A stretch of 12,621 nucleotides of DNA from Hyphomicrobiales bacterium (GCA_014380505.1 JACMJT010000331.1:1-12621); one strand, 5' to 3'. Numbered from the stretch's first letter, positions 1 through 6,870 are shown. The notes: a model not told the origin generated them from the letters alone. Numbers and translations: made by a program.

Positions 1-704
1 GCGCCGTCGATCGCGAGCGGCGGGGCGATGACGTTGACACGCGAGCCATCGGGCAGGCGCGCGTCGCAGATCGGGGAACTTTCATCGACGCGGCGGCCGA
101 CCTGGCTCACGATGCGCTGGCAGACATTCATCAGATGGCTGTCGTCGCGGAAACGGACGTTGGTCAGCGTCACCGTGCCGCCGACTTCGATGTAGCATTT
201 CTGGCTGCCGTTCACCATGATGTCCGAGATGTCGTCACGCGCCAGCAGGGGCTCCAGCGGGCCATAGCCCAGCACGTCGTTGCAGATGTCCTCGAGCAAC
301 TCCTCCTGCTCGGCAATCGACATCACCACGTCCTTGAGCGTGATGATCTCGTTGACGATGTCGCGGATTTCGTCGCGCGCCGCGTCGCGGTCGAGTTGGC
401 CAAGTTGCGTCAGGTCAATGGCATCGATGAGCGCATTGAAGATCGTGCTTTTGATGTCGTAGTAATTTTCCGATTTGTGATTGGAATGGATATTTTCCGC
501 CTTGCGCTGCGGGGCGTTCGGAGCGGGTTTTGCATTGCCGTTTCCGCCGCGCGCCGACTGCGCTCCAAATCCACCGGAAGATGGAAGCGGCAAATCGGGG
601 ATCGCCGAAGCGGGCGCCGCAAGTGCTGCCGGAACGGCCCCCGGCTGCCCCACCAACGGAATTCCCGCAGTGGATTGAACGTCGTCCGTGCGTTTGCCAA
701 ACAT
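1..704 (-). CDS. cpaF: CpaF/TadA-type pilus secretion ATPase, N-terminal part (cut by window edge)
   Basis: This is the start of the type II/IV secretion ATPase that powers Tad pilus assembly at the inner membrane. ATG at 702-704 opens a frame with no stop for 234 codons to the edge. Residues 1-75 are a Gly/Pro/Ala-rich linker. From about residue 80 a typical CpaF N-terminal domain follows, including GYGPLEPLL (146-154), DIMVNG (161-166), a basic VGRRVDESSP segment (202-211) and LPDGSRVNVIAPPLAI (217-232), which is hallmark CpaF sequence. The Walker A and B motifs lie further on, outside the window, so catalytic residues cannot be checked. The start sits 2 nt after the cpaE stop, with an AGGAAG ribosome site inside the end of cpaE, so translation is probably coupled. 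The family call is very secure; only the C-terminal half is missing. Confidence 0.95.
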   Translation of the reverse strand, partial: MFGKRTDDVQSTAGIPLVGQPGAVPAALAAPASAIPDLPLPSSGGFGAQSARGGNGNAKPAPNAPQRKAENIHSNHKSENYYDIKSTIFNALIDAIDLTQLGQLDRDAARDEIRDIVNEIITLKDVVMSIAEQEELLEDICNDVLGYGPLEPLLARDDISDIMVNGSQKCYIEVGGTVTLTNVRFRDDSHLMNVCQRIVSQVGRRVDESSPICDARLPDGSRVNVIAPPLAIDG

Positions 705-706
705 TC

Positions 707-1975
707 TTACTTCTTCCTCAGCAGCGGCAGCTTGTCGAACATCGAGGACAATGCAAATTTCTCGGCCTTTGCCGGCTTTTCGGTGCCGGCAATGATCTGC
801 GCGAGACCGGCGAGCGCTTCCGCTGATTTCGATTTCGCGGCAACTTCAAATACCATCTGGCCGTTGCTCTGGGCCGTGCCGAATGTCTGGCCGTCGTAGG
901 GAATGACGCAGCTCAGTTCGGCGCCGATGGCCTTGCCGAATTCGGCGGCAGGAATCTCGGGGCGCTTGGGAATGCCAACCTGATTGAGAACGATCTTCGG
1001 CGGCGGGTCGTTTGGCCTGGCCTGTTTCAGCATATCGAAGAGATTTTTGGTATTGCGCAGACTCGCCAATTCCGGCGTCGCCGTGATAACCACCAAATCG
1101 GCATGCATGAGAGTAGACTTGATCCACGGAGCCCACATGTTCGGCACGTCGACAATGATGCAGGGCACGCTGCCGCGGATCGCGCCGAGAATGGTTTCCA
1201 CGGCGTGGGATTCGACGCTGATTTCGCGATCGACGCCGCCAGGTCCGCTCAATAGGCTCAATTTGTCGCCGAGCTTGGTGAGAAGGCGATCAATCAGCGT
1301 TGAATCGATGCGATCGGGCTGACCCAGGGCATCGATCATGCCGCCGGAGGAGTCCTGGTTGAAGTTGAGCCCCGCGGTTCCGAAGGCTAGATCGAGATCG
1401 GTGATCACCGTGTCGGTGGCGTAGCGCTTGGACATCTGCCAGGCGATATTGTGCGCGATGGTGCTGGAGCCGACCCCGCCCTTGGCCCCCACGAAAGCGA
1501 TTATTTTGCCGACGGGCGCGGATTTGGGATCGTGAAAGAGATTTGCGATGGTTTCGATGATCTGGATCTGATGCAACGGCGCCACCAGATATTCGCTGAC
1601 GCCCTGGCGGATCAGTTCGCGGTACAGGATCACGTCATTGAGATGGCCAATGACAATCACCTTGGTGTCGGGCTGGCAAACGTGGGCTAGCTGGGCAAGT
1701 TCCGACAGGATCACGTCGCGCGAGCCATGAGATTCAACCAGAAGCACATTGGGCGTGGCCTGGGTTTGATAGACTTGCGCCGCGGCCATGATGCCGCCCA
1801 GCTGAATCGTGACATGGGCCCTGGACATGCGCCGGTCGGTGGCGGCGGCCTGCATCGCTTCGGCCGTCTGCTGATTATCGCAGAAGGCTTGGATGTTGAC
1901 GCGCGGCACAAGGGCCACGAGTCCGTGGTCGGAGCTGTGTTGTGTGGCTATGGCCTGGTTTGCGGTAATCATCAT
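707..1975 (-). CDS. cpaE: CpaE/TadZ-like pilus localisation ATPase
   Basis: A 422-residue MinD/ParA-like protein that in this family positions the Tad pilus machine at the cell pole. Residues 20-145 look like a degenerate response-regulator receiver: the phosphoacceptor region reads NVLLVES (Glu81 rather than Asp), and the usual Lys-Pro near the end is VAP (131-133). The ATPase part starts near 157 with AFVGAKGGVGSST. It keeps the deviant-Walker lysine (Lys165) but has Ser at the ordinary P-loop lysine position (170). DLDLAFGTAGL (193-203) is the second switch-like motif and CIIVDVP (272-278) the Walker B strand. The loss of the P-loop lysine is common in CpaE/TadZ proteins, so it need not mean inactivity. 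The start is a double ATG (1975/1972) behind an AGGAC site. It lies 24 nt after cpaD and 2 nt before cpaF. The product should be cytoplasmic and membrane-associated. Confidence 0.95.
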   Translation of the reverse strand: MMITANQAIATQHSSDHGLVALVPRVNIQAFCDNQQTAEAMQAAATDRRMSRAHVTIQLGGIMAAAQVYQTQATPNVLLVESHGSRDVILSELAQLAHVCQPDTKVIVIGHLNDVILYRELIRQGVSEYLVAPLHQIQIIETIANLFHDPKSAPVGKIIAFVGAKGGVGSSTIAHNIAWQMSKRYATDTVITDLDLAFGTAGLNFNQDSSGGMIDALGQPDRIDSTLIDRLLTKLGDKLSLLSGPGGVDREISVESHAVETILGAIRGSVPCIIVDVPNMWAPWIKSTLMHADLVVITATPELASLRNTKNLFDMLKQARPNDPPPKIVLNQVGIPKRPEIPAAEFGKAIGAELSCVIPYDGQTFGTAQSNGQMVFEVAAKSKSAEALAGLAQIIAGTEKPAKAEKFALSSMFDKLPLLRKK

Positions 1976-1999
1976 GATGTCCTGCTAATCGTATTGTGG

Positions 2000-2662
2000 T
2001 CAGGGGCCTGAACTCGAAAGGGGCGGCGCAGGCAGATAGTAGATGCTCATGGCGGCGGTGCGGTTGGCCGCCTCCACGGGCGAAATGGCGCGCGGCCGCT
2101 CGAAGTCTTCCGGCCTGGCAACCATGGCCGCGATATTGTGTTGCGTCGCGCAGCCATAATTTTGATGAAAGGTGTTGGCCGGGTCGTGGGAGAGATCGCC
2201 GGACCAGTCGCCGCATTCCCGGGTGACCGCCACCTTGCGCACATAGGATATCCGGATGGGCGAAGATTTGGGTCCCGGATAGGACCCGACACCGATCTTG
2301 GAATGGGGCACTCCCTCGTCGGCAAAGAGCTGGGCGATGTCATGGGCGACCTTGCGGGACTTCCCGTCGCCCGTCGGCCACCGGATCGAGATTTTCGACT
2401 GGGCATTGTTGCGCGCGTCATGGGCGAAATTCGTGGCGGCGTTGATCTGCTCCGGCGTGAGCGTTCCCGCTCGCGCGGCAATACCCATTTTCACCGGCGC
2501 TTTCCTCACCTCGATCGGATATTTCTCATAATGAGTTGCGGGGGCGTAGTGGTCCTCAAGGGCAACTTCATCCAATGCGCAACCCGACAGCAGGACCGCA
2601 GACAAAAGCACAATCGCCGATCCGACATGGGTGGAAGCGTGCCTGGTGATAATTCTCAGCAT
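2000..2662 (-). CDS. cpaD: CpaD pilus assembly lipoprotein
   Basis: A 220-residue lipoprotein of the Tad pilus apparatus, expected at the outer membrane with the CpaC secretin. Residues 1-28 form a lipoprotein signal peptide ending in the lipobox L25-S26-G27-C28. The mature part has the family signature: TREC-GDWSGDLS around Cys150, then NYGCATQHNIAAMVA around Cys171, and a Pro-Arg segment (RPRAISPVEAANR, 189-201). The two mature-domain cysteines could form a disulfide in the periplasm; this is inferred. ATG at 2660-2662 follows a GCGGAG ribosome site 8 nt upstream. The gene lies 15 nt downstream of cpaC and 24 nt upstream of cpaE, in one transcription unit. Length is normal for the family. 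Confidence 0.95.
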   Translation of the reverse strand: MLRIITRHASTHVGSAIVLLSAVLLSGCALDEVALEDHYAPATHYEKYPIEVRKAPVKMGIAARAGTLTPEQINAATNFAHDARNNAQSKISIRWPTGDGKSRKVAHDIAQLFADEGVPHSKIGVGSYPGPKSSPIRISYVRKVAVTRECGDWSGDLSHDPANTFHQNYGCATQHNIAAMVARPEDFERPRAISPVEAANRTAAMSIYYLPAPPLSSSGP

Positions 2663-2677
2663 GGTGTTCTCCGCACG

Positions 2678-4057
2678 CTACTCGATGATGAAGCCGATAT
2701 TGCCGTGATAGACACCATCGGGATGATGGCCGGCGGTGCCATAGACCTTGTTGAGGCGGCCAAACAGGATCGTCTGCCGGTCGGTTGCGAGGTTCAAGCG
2801 ATCGCCTGGCGCGGCCAGCTGGCTCTCGTGCACGGGATTCACGACATAGGGAGTGACAATGACGGCGAGTTCCGTGGCGTTCTGCTGGAAATTCCGGCTA
2901 CGGAACAATGCCCCCAAAACCGGCAAATTCTTGAGGCCTGGCGTGCCGTCCACCTGCTGTTCAGTGATATTTTTGATCAGACCCGCCATAACCATGGAAC
3001 CGCCAGAAGGCAGCTCGACAGTGGTTTCAGCCGACCGGGTATCGATGGTGGGAAAGCCAGCGAATCTTTCTTCTCCTTCTTCGCTGACTTCCGTCCTGAT
3101 CTTGAGGCTGATCCTGCCTTCCGAGAGCACGACGGGAGTGAAATCAAGCGAAACGCCGATCGGCCTGAATGTGATATCGCAAGGTTCATCGGGATCTCTC
3201 GGGCATTCCCGATAGGCAACCTCGCCGCCGGCATGAAACCGGGCGGGGGCGCCCGATATGGCCGACAGGGTCGGTTCCGCCAGCGTGTGCATCAAGCCAT
3301 CCGATTCAAGCGCGCGAATTGCGCCATCAACGCTAAAATCGGAGTTGGCATAGCTTGCCGCGAGACTCGAGAAACCTACGGCGGGGGTCAAGCTGGTAAG
3401 GGCAACGCCAAGATTGCCGATAGTAAGAACACCTTCCAAGTCAACACCAAGGCTTTTCAGGACGTTCCGCTGGACCTCGACGACCCTCACCTTAAGCATC
3501 ACCTGATCGCCGCCCTCAATCTTCATGGCATTGATGACGAACCTTGGATCGCCAGCAAACTTAATCGCCATGCTTTCCGTGGCCGCCGCTTCGACGGCGT
3601 TGGACGCGGTGCCGCCCAACACGACATTGTTGCCTACCGTATCGACGGTGACGCGGGTGCCCGGGTTGGTCCGGTTGATGAGTTTCTGCAGGGCCATCAT
3701 GTCGAGAGCGACTTCCAGATCGACGTTCATGATCTGCCGGCCCTTGGCATCGAAAAAGAAGATGTTGGTTTGGCCGATGCCGCGGGCGAAGAGATAGGCA
3801 GTGTTCTTGGTGCGCACCACGGCATCGACAACGCCGGGATCGCCGACAATGACGTCCTTTGCCTCCGCCGGCAGGCGGATGACGATCGACTTGCCCAATC
3901 CGATGCGGACAAAGTGGCCCTCCTCGGACCCACCCGGTTGGGAGTAGTCGGGATCGGTGGCAATGGCGACAGGCGCCGTCAGGGGAGCAAACGCGACAGC
4001 GAAAGCCATGGCGCCAGCCAGGAATTTCAATGAGCGGGTAATGTTATCAAGCAACAT
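2678..4057 (-). CDS. cpaC: CpaC/RcpA secretin of the Tad pilus
   Basis: A 459-residue outer-membrane secretin forming the pilus exit channel. Residues 1-33 are a Sec signal peptide (hydrophobic core 12-30, cleavage likely after AIA). Residues 48-118 are the pilus-assembly N-terminal domain (VRIGLGKSIVIRLP, VGDPGVVDAVV, FARGIGQTNIFFFD). A BON-like or short N-domain segment covers about 120-180. The secretin core is about 180-405, with EPTLSAISG (261-269), FPTIDTRSAETTVELPSGG (335-353) and LKNLPVLGALFRS (376-388). The pair Cys285/Cys293 may form a short disulfide loop. ATG at 4055-4057 follows a GAGG site, 11 nt after the cpaB stop. The N-terminal domain is repeated as a separate small gene at 6357-6845. 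Length is normal and no damage is seen. Confidence 0.96.
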   Translation of the reverse strand: MLLDNITRSLKFLAGAMAFAVAFAPLTAPVAIATDPDYSQPGGSEEGHFVRIGLGKSIVIRLPAEAKDVIVGDPGVVDAVVRTKNTAYLFARGIGQTNIFFFDAKGRQIMNVDLEVALDMMALQKLINRTNPGTRVTVDTVGNNVVLGGTASNAVEAAATESMAIKFAGDPRFVINAMKIEGGDQVMLKVRVVEVQRNVLKSLGVDLEGVLTIGNLGVALTSLTPAVGFSSLAASYANSDFSVDGAIRALESDGLMHTLAEPTLSAISGAPARFHAGGEVAYRECPRDPDEPCDITFRPIGVSLDFTPVVLSEGRISLKIRTEVSEEGEERFAGFPTIDTRSAETTVELPSGGSMVMAGLIKNITEQQVDGTPGLKNLPVLGALFRSRNFQQNATELAVIVTPYVVNPVHESQLAAPGDRLNLATDRQTILFGRLNKVYGTAGHHPDGVYHGNIGFIIE

Positions 4058-4068
4058 GGCGTTCTGCC

Positions 4069-4902
4069 TCAGCGACTGGAGGTGATTGATTCGATGCCGT
4101 AGCGGACGAACAGCCGATCGGCGCCGCCGGGACCCTGTTTTCTAATGTATTTTTCGGCGAGCTTCGGACCGCCGTTGTCCAGTCCCTTGTCGCCGTTCTC
4201 GGCGATCGAGCGCAGAGCCAGGGAAAGTTCACCCTCCGCTTCGACCAGCGCAACAACTTCGGACTGGATGGGAGAAAGCTCGAGTGTTGCGGTCTTGCCT
4301 TCGGCGACAGTGACCTTGTCTTCGCCGGTCTCTTGGCGATAGGTCTGGTTGATGGCGAGGACGCGGACGTTGGTGAGCACCGTTTCGCTTTTTACAATCT
4401 TTTGGCCGGTGGTGACATCGTCGGACTTGCGGGTGAGAATTACGTCGACGCGGTCATTGGGCAGAATGAAACCGCCCGCCGCGGAGCGTTCGGAAATCGC
4501 CACGGAGATGGCCCGCATGCCCTTCGGCAGAATGGCGCTCATGAATCCCGATTGATCCGGCATGATCAATTTTTTCTCGAGAATCGGTTCGCCATCGAAG
4601 ATCGGCAAGCGCGCCCGGGCCGATCCCAGTTTGGTGCGCGCGTCGGGCTGCTCGTCCCTGGTAATCATGGGGTCGGTCACATTGTTTTTGGGCCAGTCGC
4701 GCCAGCTGACGTTGCTGTCGATCAGCTTTTCGCCCATGGCCATATCCTTGGCCGCGATGAGAACTTCGATCATCGGCACCTTGTTGATCTCGACCACTTC
4801 GGTTTCGGTCTTCCCGCCGCCGAGCATTCCCTTGGCCATGAGTCCGGCGAGGGCCGCCGCTCCCGCCGCCAATCCGAGAACTACAACGCGCATCTTACTC
4901 AT
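4069..4902 (-). CDS. cpaB: CpaB/RcpC pilus assembly protein
   Basis: A 277-residue Flp pilus assembly protein. Residues 5-28 form an N-terminal membrane anchor or uncleaved signal (VVVLGLAAGAAALAGLMAKG). A SAF-type domain follows at about 43-110, opening with IEVLIAAKDMAMGEKL and containing VSWRDWPKN. The CpaB C-terminal domain includes GMRAISVAISERSAAGGFILPNDRVDVILTR and LELSPIQSEVVALVEAEGELSLALRS, both characteristic of the RcpC/CpaB family. Most of the protein should be periplasmic, in contact with the secretin. The chosen ATG (4900-4902) has an AAGGATC ribosome site; ATG at 4891-4893 is an alternative. It is separated from cpaA by about 100 nt holding a CtrA-like site, so it may have its own promoter. 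It is followed closely by cpaC (11 nt). Confidence 0.95.
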   Translation of the reverse strand: MSKMRVVVLGLAAGAAALAGLMAKGMLGGGKTETEVVEINKVPMIEVLIAAKDMAMGEKLIDSNVSWRDWPKNNVTDPMITRDEQPDARTKLGSARARLPIFDGEPILEKKLIMPDQSGFMSAILPKGMRAISVAISERSAAGGFILPNDRVDVILTRKSDDVTTGQKIVKSETVLTNVRVLAINQTYRQETGEDKVTVAEGKTATLELSPIQSEVVALVEAEGELSLALRSIAENGDKGLDNGGPKLAEKYIRKQGPGGADRLFVRYGIESITSSR

Positions 4903-4965
4903 CTGCTAGATCCTTATGTCCAAGACCTGGGGCCCGCCCGCGCTGGTTACTCTCGGCGGGAATGG

Positions 4966-4981
4966 TCAAATTTGTGTTAAC
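4966..4981 (-). promoter_or_regulatory. Candidate CtrA-like site upstream of cpaB (one mismatch)
   Basis: TCAA-N7-TTAAC, one base from the alphaproteobacterial CtrA consensus TTAA-N7-TTAAC. It lies 64-79 nt upstream of the cpaB ATG, in the same orientation and at nearly the same distance as the perfect site upstream of cpaA. Single-mismatch sites occur by chance, so the matched position is the main support. Confidence 0.35.
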
Positions 4982-5002
4982 CCTGTTCATCATTCTGCTT
5001 TT

Positions 5003-5503
5003 TCAACCCGCAACCTGCATGGGCCAGCTCTGCGGGAACGCCAGAATGGCACCAATGGCGAAGGCATAGCCGTAAGGAACATTCGGCTTGATCATGCGCA
5101 AGCGTTTGAGGAAAGAACGCTCCTTGATCTCCGAACCGATATTATACAGCGACCAGGCGGCAACAGTCAGGGACAGCAGGCCGCCAGCCAAGATAGTCAT
5201 CGATAGGAAGTGCCCTATAGCAGGCCAGCCAAACCAAAGGCCGGCGGCAGCCAGAAGTTTTGCATCTCCGCCGCCGAACAAGCCGAAAGAAAAAAGCAGA
5301 AAGCCCACGACGAACAATCCGAAGGCGATGGCGAGGTGCAAGCCGAAGGTGGCGAGCGGCATCGCAGTCATCACGGCCATCGGAAAAAAAGCAACGGCGA
5401 TGAGAATTGTCAACCAGTTGGGAATGCGCATCGCAAGCGCATCGCCCGCGCCAGCAACAATCATCAACAGGGGAAAGAGAGTGATCGAAAAAAAATGTGT
5501 CAT
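5003..5503 (-). CDS. cpaA: CpaA/TadV prepilin peptidase (A24 family)
   Basis: An inner-membrane aspartic protease of 166 residues that cleaves the leader of the Flp pilin and TadE-like pseudopilins. It is almost wholly hydrophobic, with about five to six membrane segments. The two catalytic aspartates are visible: Asp21 in AGAGDALAMRIPNWLT and Asp80 in the GGGDAK motif. I chose ATG at 5501-5503 because the protein then opens directly into the first membrane helix and leaves room for a leader after the CtrA-like box. An in-frame ATG at 5549-5551 would add 16 Arg-rich residues (182 in total) and would sit only 8 nt from that box. Neither start has a good ribosome site. The gene lies between the pilin and cpaB with larger gaps on both sides than elsewhere in the cluster, suggesting separate control. 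Confidence 0.93.
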   Translation of the reverse strand: MTHFFSITLFPLLMIVAGAGDALAMRIPNWLTILIAVAFFPMAVMTAMPLATFGLHLAIAFGLFVVGFLLFSFGLFGGGDAKLLAAAGLWFGWPAIGHFLSMTILAGGLLSLTVAAWSLYNIGSEIKERSFLKRLRMIKPNVPYGYAFAIGAILAFPQSWPMQVAG

Positions 5504-5559
5504 GAAGGACTGGCCCCACGCCGGCTTGCGGCAGCGCCGCCAGCCTCCCATGCCGGCTC

Positions 5560-5575
5560 TTAAGAGCGGGTTAAC
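5560..5575 (-). promoter_or_regulatory. Perfect CtrA-type box (TTAA-N7-TTAAC) upstream of cpaA
   Basis: The plus strand reads TTAA-GAGCGGG-TTAAC. It lies 57-72 nt upstream of the chosen cpaA ATG and downstream of the flp terminator. CtrA is the cell-cycle regulator of Alphaproteobacteria and controls pilus genes in Caulobacter. A box overlapping a -35 region here would put transcription start near 5530-5540, consistent with translation from 5503. At about 20 percent each of A and T, a perfect TTAA-N7-TTAA is expected roughly 0.03 times in this window by my own rough estimate. Confidence 0.6.
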
Positions 5576-5599
5576 CGTGGCTTTCCGGCTTCACACAAA

Positions 5600-5636
5600 T
5601 AAAAATCCACCGGCCATGGGCCGGTGGACGTTTTTC
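5600..5636 (-). terminator. Hairpin terminator downstream of the flp pilin (possibly bidirectional)
   Basis: A perfect 9-bp GC-rich stem: CCACCGGCC at 5607-5615, a 3-nt loop, and GGCCGGTGG at 5619-5627. On the minus strand it is followed by ATTTTTATTTG, a typical rho-independent tail. On the plus strand ACGTTTTT follows, so it could also stop leftward-to-rightward read-through. It starts 36 nt beyond the flp stop codon and separates the pilin from cpaA. Partial termination here would give more pilin than machinery. Confidence 0.85.
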
Positions 5637-5671
5637 CAGCAGCGCCACTCTTGTGGCACGGCTGCAAGACT

Positions 5672-5839
5672 TTACGGGCTGGTGATAGCCGCGCCGAGGG
5701 CCGTGAACTGGCTAATGAGGGCGTTCGTGATAAGCGGCATCACGAAAATAAGGCAAACGCCCATGGCAGCGGCGATCAGGCCATATTCGATGGCGGTCGC
5801 GCCGGAGTCGTCTTTCATAAAACGCACAAACTTGGTCAT
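5672..5839 (-). CDS. flp: Flp/PilA-type major pilin
   Basis: A 55-residue Flp-family prepilin, the structural subunit of the Tad pilus. A short basic leader (MTKFVRFMKDDSG) is followed by the processing site G13|A14 and the Flp box ATAIEYG, with the key Glu18-Tyr19 at +5/+6. A hydrophobic helix follows (about 20-42), then a short tail ending AAITSP. CpaA should cleave after Gly13, leaving about 42 residues. ATG at 5837-5839 has a GTGGAG site 8 nt upstream; a longer upstream reading (from 5908) adds sequence with no pilin character and no ribosome site. The gene stands first in the minus-strand cluster and is followed by a strong terminator, typical of a highly expressed pilin. The long AT-rich divergent region upstream probably carries its promoter. 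Confidence 0.95.
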   Translation of the reverse strand: MTKFVRFMKDDSGATAIEYGLIAAAMGVCLIFVMPLITNALISQFTALGAAITSP

Positions 5840-6356
5840 AGGATACTCCACTTTTACAGCACCTGGTCCAACACAACGAGGCTCAATGCGCCGTTTTCCA
5901 TGAACCATGACCCACCTTACGAGTGACCCTTTAATGGCAAGTAAATCCGTTCGTTAAGATCATTAATCCGTTATGTGTACACGGATTTTGGTTATTAAAT
6001 TCAGTATACTTTCGAGAGATTTGTATATATTTCCCACTAAAAGAGTAAACTTAGAGCTAACAGCCAATATAAACTTCCAATTGCCAACATTATTAACCGA
6101 CCAATCTCTGTGACATGAATATACAATCATCTTTTGCATGGAAACACCTTTGCTCTCTTGCTCAATTAAGACGGTCAATTCATCAAAACCAGAGGAATGA
6201 CTGAGCACCATCGTGAAGAGTTCTCGCATCCCAATGCAGACCGATGACAGGGTAGCGGGAGCAACGTGCGGTTTAATGGAAGATTCACCAATTCCGGCTC
6301 AAATGCCGGATTGTGATCGCTCAAAGCTGAACCTGTCTCGCGGAGAAACAAGAGTC
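5840..6356. other. Divergent intergenic region between flp and the plus-strand pilus arm; AT-rich, no convincing gene
   Basis: These 517 nt separate the flp start (minus) from the plus-strand gene at 6357 and must hold both promoters. From about 5930 to 6230 the sequence is markedly AT-rich compared with the GC-rich genes on both sides. It includes the AATCCGT repeat cluster at 5944-5987. Open frames exist (for example 5963-6139 on the minus strand, 58 codons with an AAAGGTG ribosome-like site), but none gives a recognisable protein and the composition looks non-coding. I could not assign -35/-10 boxes with confidence. Confidence 0.6.
5944..5987. repeat. AATCCGT direct and inverted repeat cluster (possible operator)
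   Basis: AATCCGTT occurs at 5944-5951 and again at 5965-5972, exactly 21 bp apart (two helical turns). The second copy forms a perfect 7-bp inverted repeat with ACGGATT at 5981-5987 across 9 nt, and the 8-bp palindrome GTGTACAC (5975-5982) overlaps the spacer and right arm. It lies about 105-150 nt upstream of the flp ATG. A transcription-factor site is inferred; no known consensus is recognised. Confidence 0.4.
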
Positions 6357-6845
6357 ATGATCCTCAACAGCCGTTTCACCGGCATTCTTCTCGGCATGAT
6401 GCTGGCAGGCGTTGCGAGCCAGGCCATCGCTGCCCAGCCGTTGGTCATCCATACTGATCAGTCCAAAATCATCGATCTGGCGCGCGCGCCGGGAGTCGTG
6501 GTGGTGGGAAATCCCAGTATTGCCGACGCAACAATCCAGGGTAACAGGGTGTTTGTTCATGGCCGCGGTTACGGAACGACGAATCTTATCATCCTCGATG
6601 AGGACGGCGACCAAATCGCCGATTTCGAGATCGACGTTCAACTTGGCGGACAGAACAATGTGTCGCTTTTCAAGGCAGGCCAGCTGCAGAGCTATGTCTG
6701 TGCGGGGGATTGCCAAACCATGATGCATGTGGGCGATAACCCCGAGCATTTCAAAGATACGGTGCTTGAACGGAACAAGGACAAGATCGACCTTGCCACC
6801 GGCCAGGAATCTGCCGAGACGGACGAGCCGCCGCCGGCACAATGA
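6357..6845 (+). CDS. Secreted stand-alone CpaC N-terminal-like domain protein (pilus assembly protein)
   Basis: A 162-residue protein with a clear Sec signal (1-26, core TGILLGMMLAGVAS, cleavage near AIA|AQ). Residues 27-95 match the N-terminal domain of the CpaC secretin encoded nearby: both have a KxIxL segment, a (V)GxPxxxDA segment and a GxGxTNxxxxD segment. Here these are KIIDLARAPGVVVVGNPSIADA and HGRGYGTTNLIILDEDG. No secretin barrel follows. Instead there is a short tail with a CAGDC pair (Cys115/Cys119), a charged stretch, and a Pro-rich end. It is probably a periplasmic partner of the Tad secretin; similar genes occur next to tadE in rhizobial pilus loci. ATG at 6357 is preferred over upstream in-frame starts (from 6213) because it gives the signal peptide at once and has a GGAG site 11 nt upstream. 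A strong terminator follows. Confidence 0.85.
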   Translation: MILNSRFTGILLGMMLAGVASQAIAAQPLVIHTDQSKIIDLARAPGVVVVGNPSIADATIQGNRVFVHGRGYGTTNLIILDEDGDQIADFEIDVQLGGQNNVSLFKAGQLQSYVCAGDCQTMMHVGDNPEHFKDTVLERNKDKIDLATGQESAETDEPPPAQ

Positions 6846-6870
6846 TCTGTCCAACAAATCGCATAATAAC

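Noticed and set aside
2138..4033. A 631-codon plus-strand open frame opposite cpaC and cpaD
   Set aside because: It is antisense to two well-recognised pilus genes and its sequence has no family features; it results from GC-rich codon bias.
5954..5966. TTAA pair upstream of flp as a CtrA site
   Set aside because: The spacing is 5 nt instead of 7. TTAA at 5931 has only a one-mismatch partner, which is expected by chance in AT-rich DNA.
5963..6229. An 88-codon minus-strand frame in the divergent region
   Set aside because: No recognisable domain, composition of intergenic type, and it covers the probable promoter region. It is noted in the findings only as a low-probability small gene.
6213..6356. 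N-terminal 48-residue extension of the CpaC N-domain-like gene
   Set aside because: It would bury the signal peptide, has no hydrophobic or conserved features, and the ATG at 6357 has a ribosome site and an immediate Sec signal.
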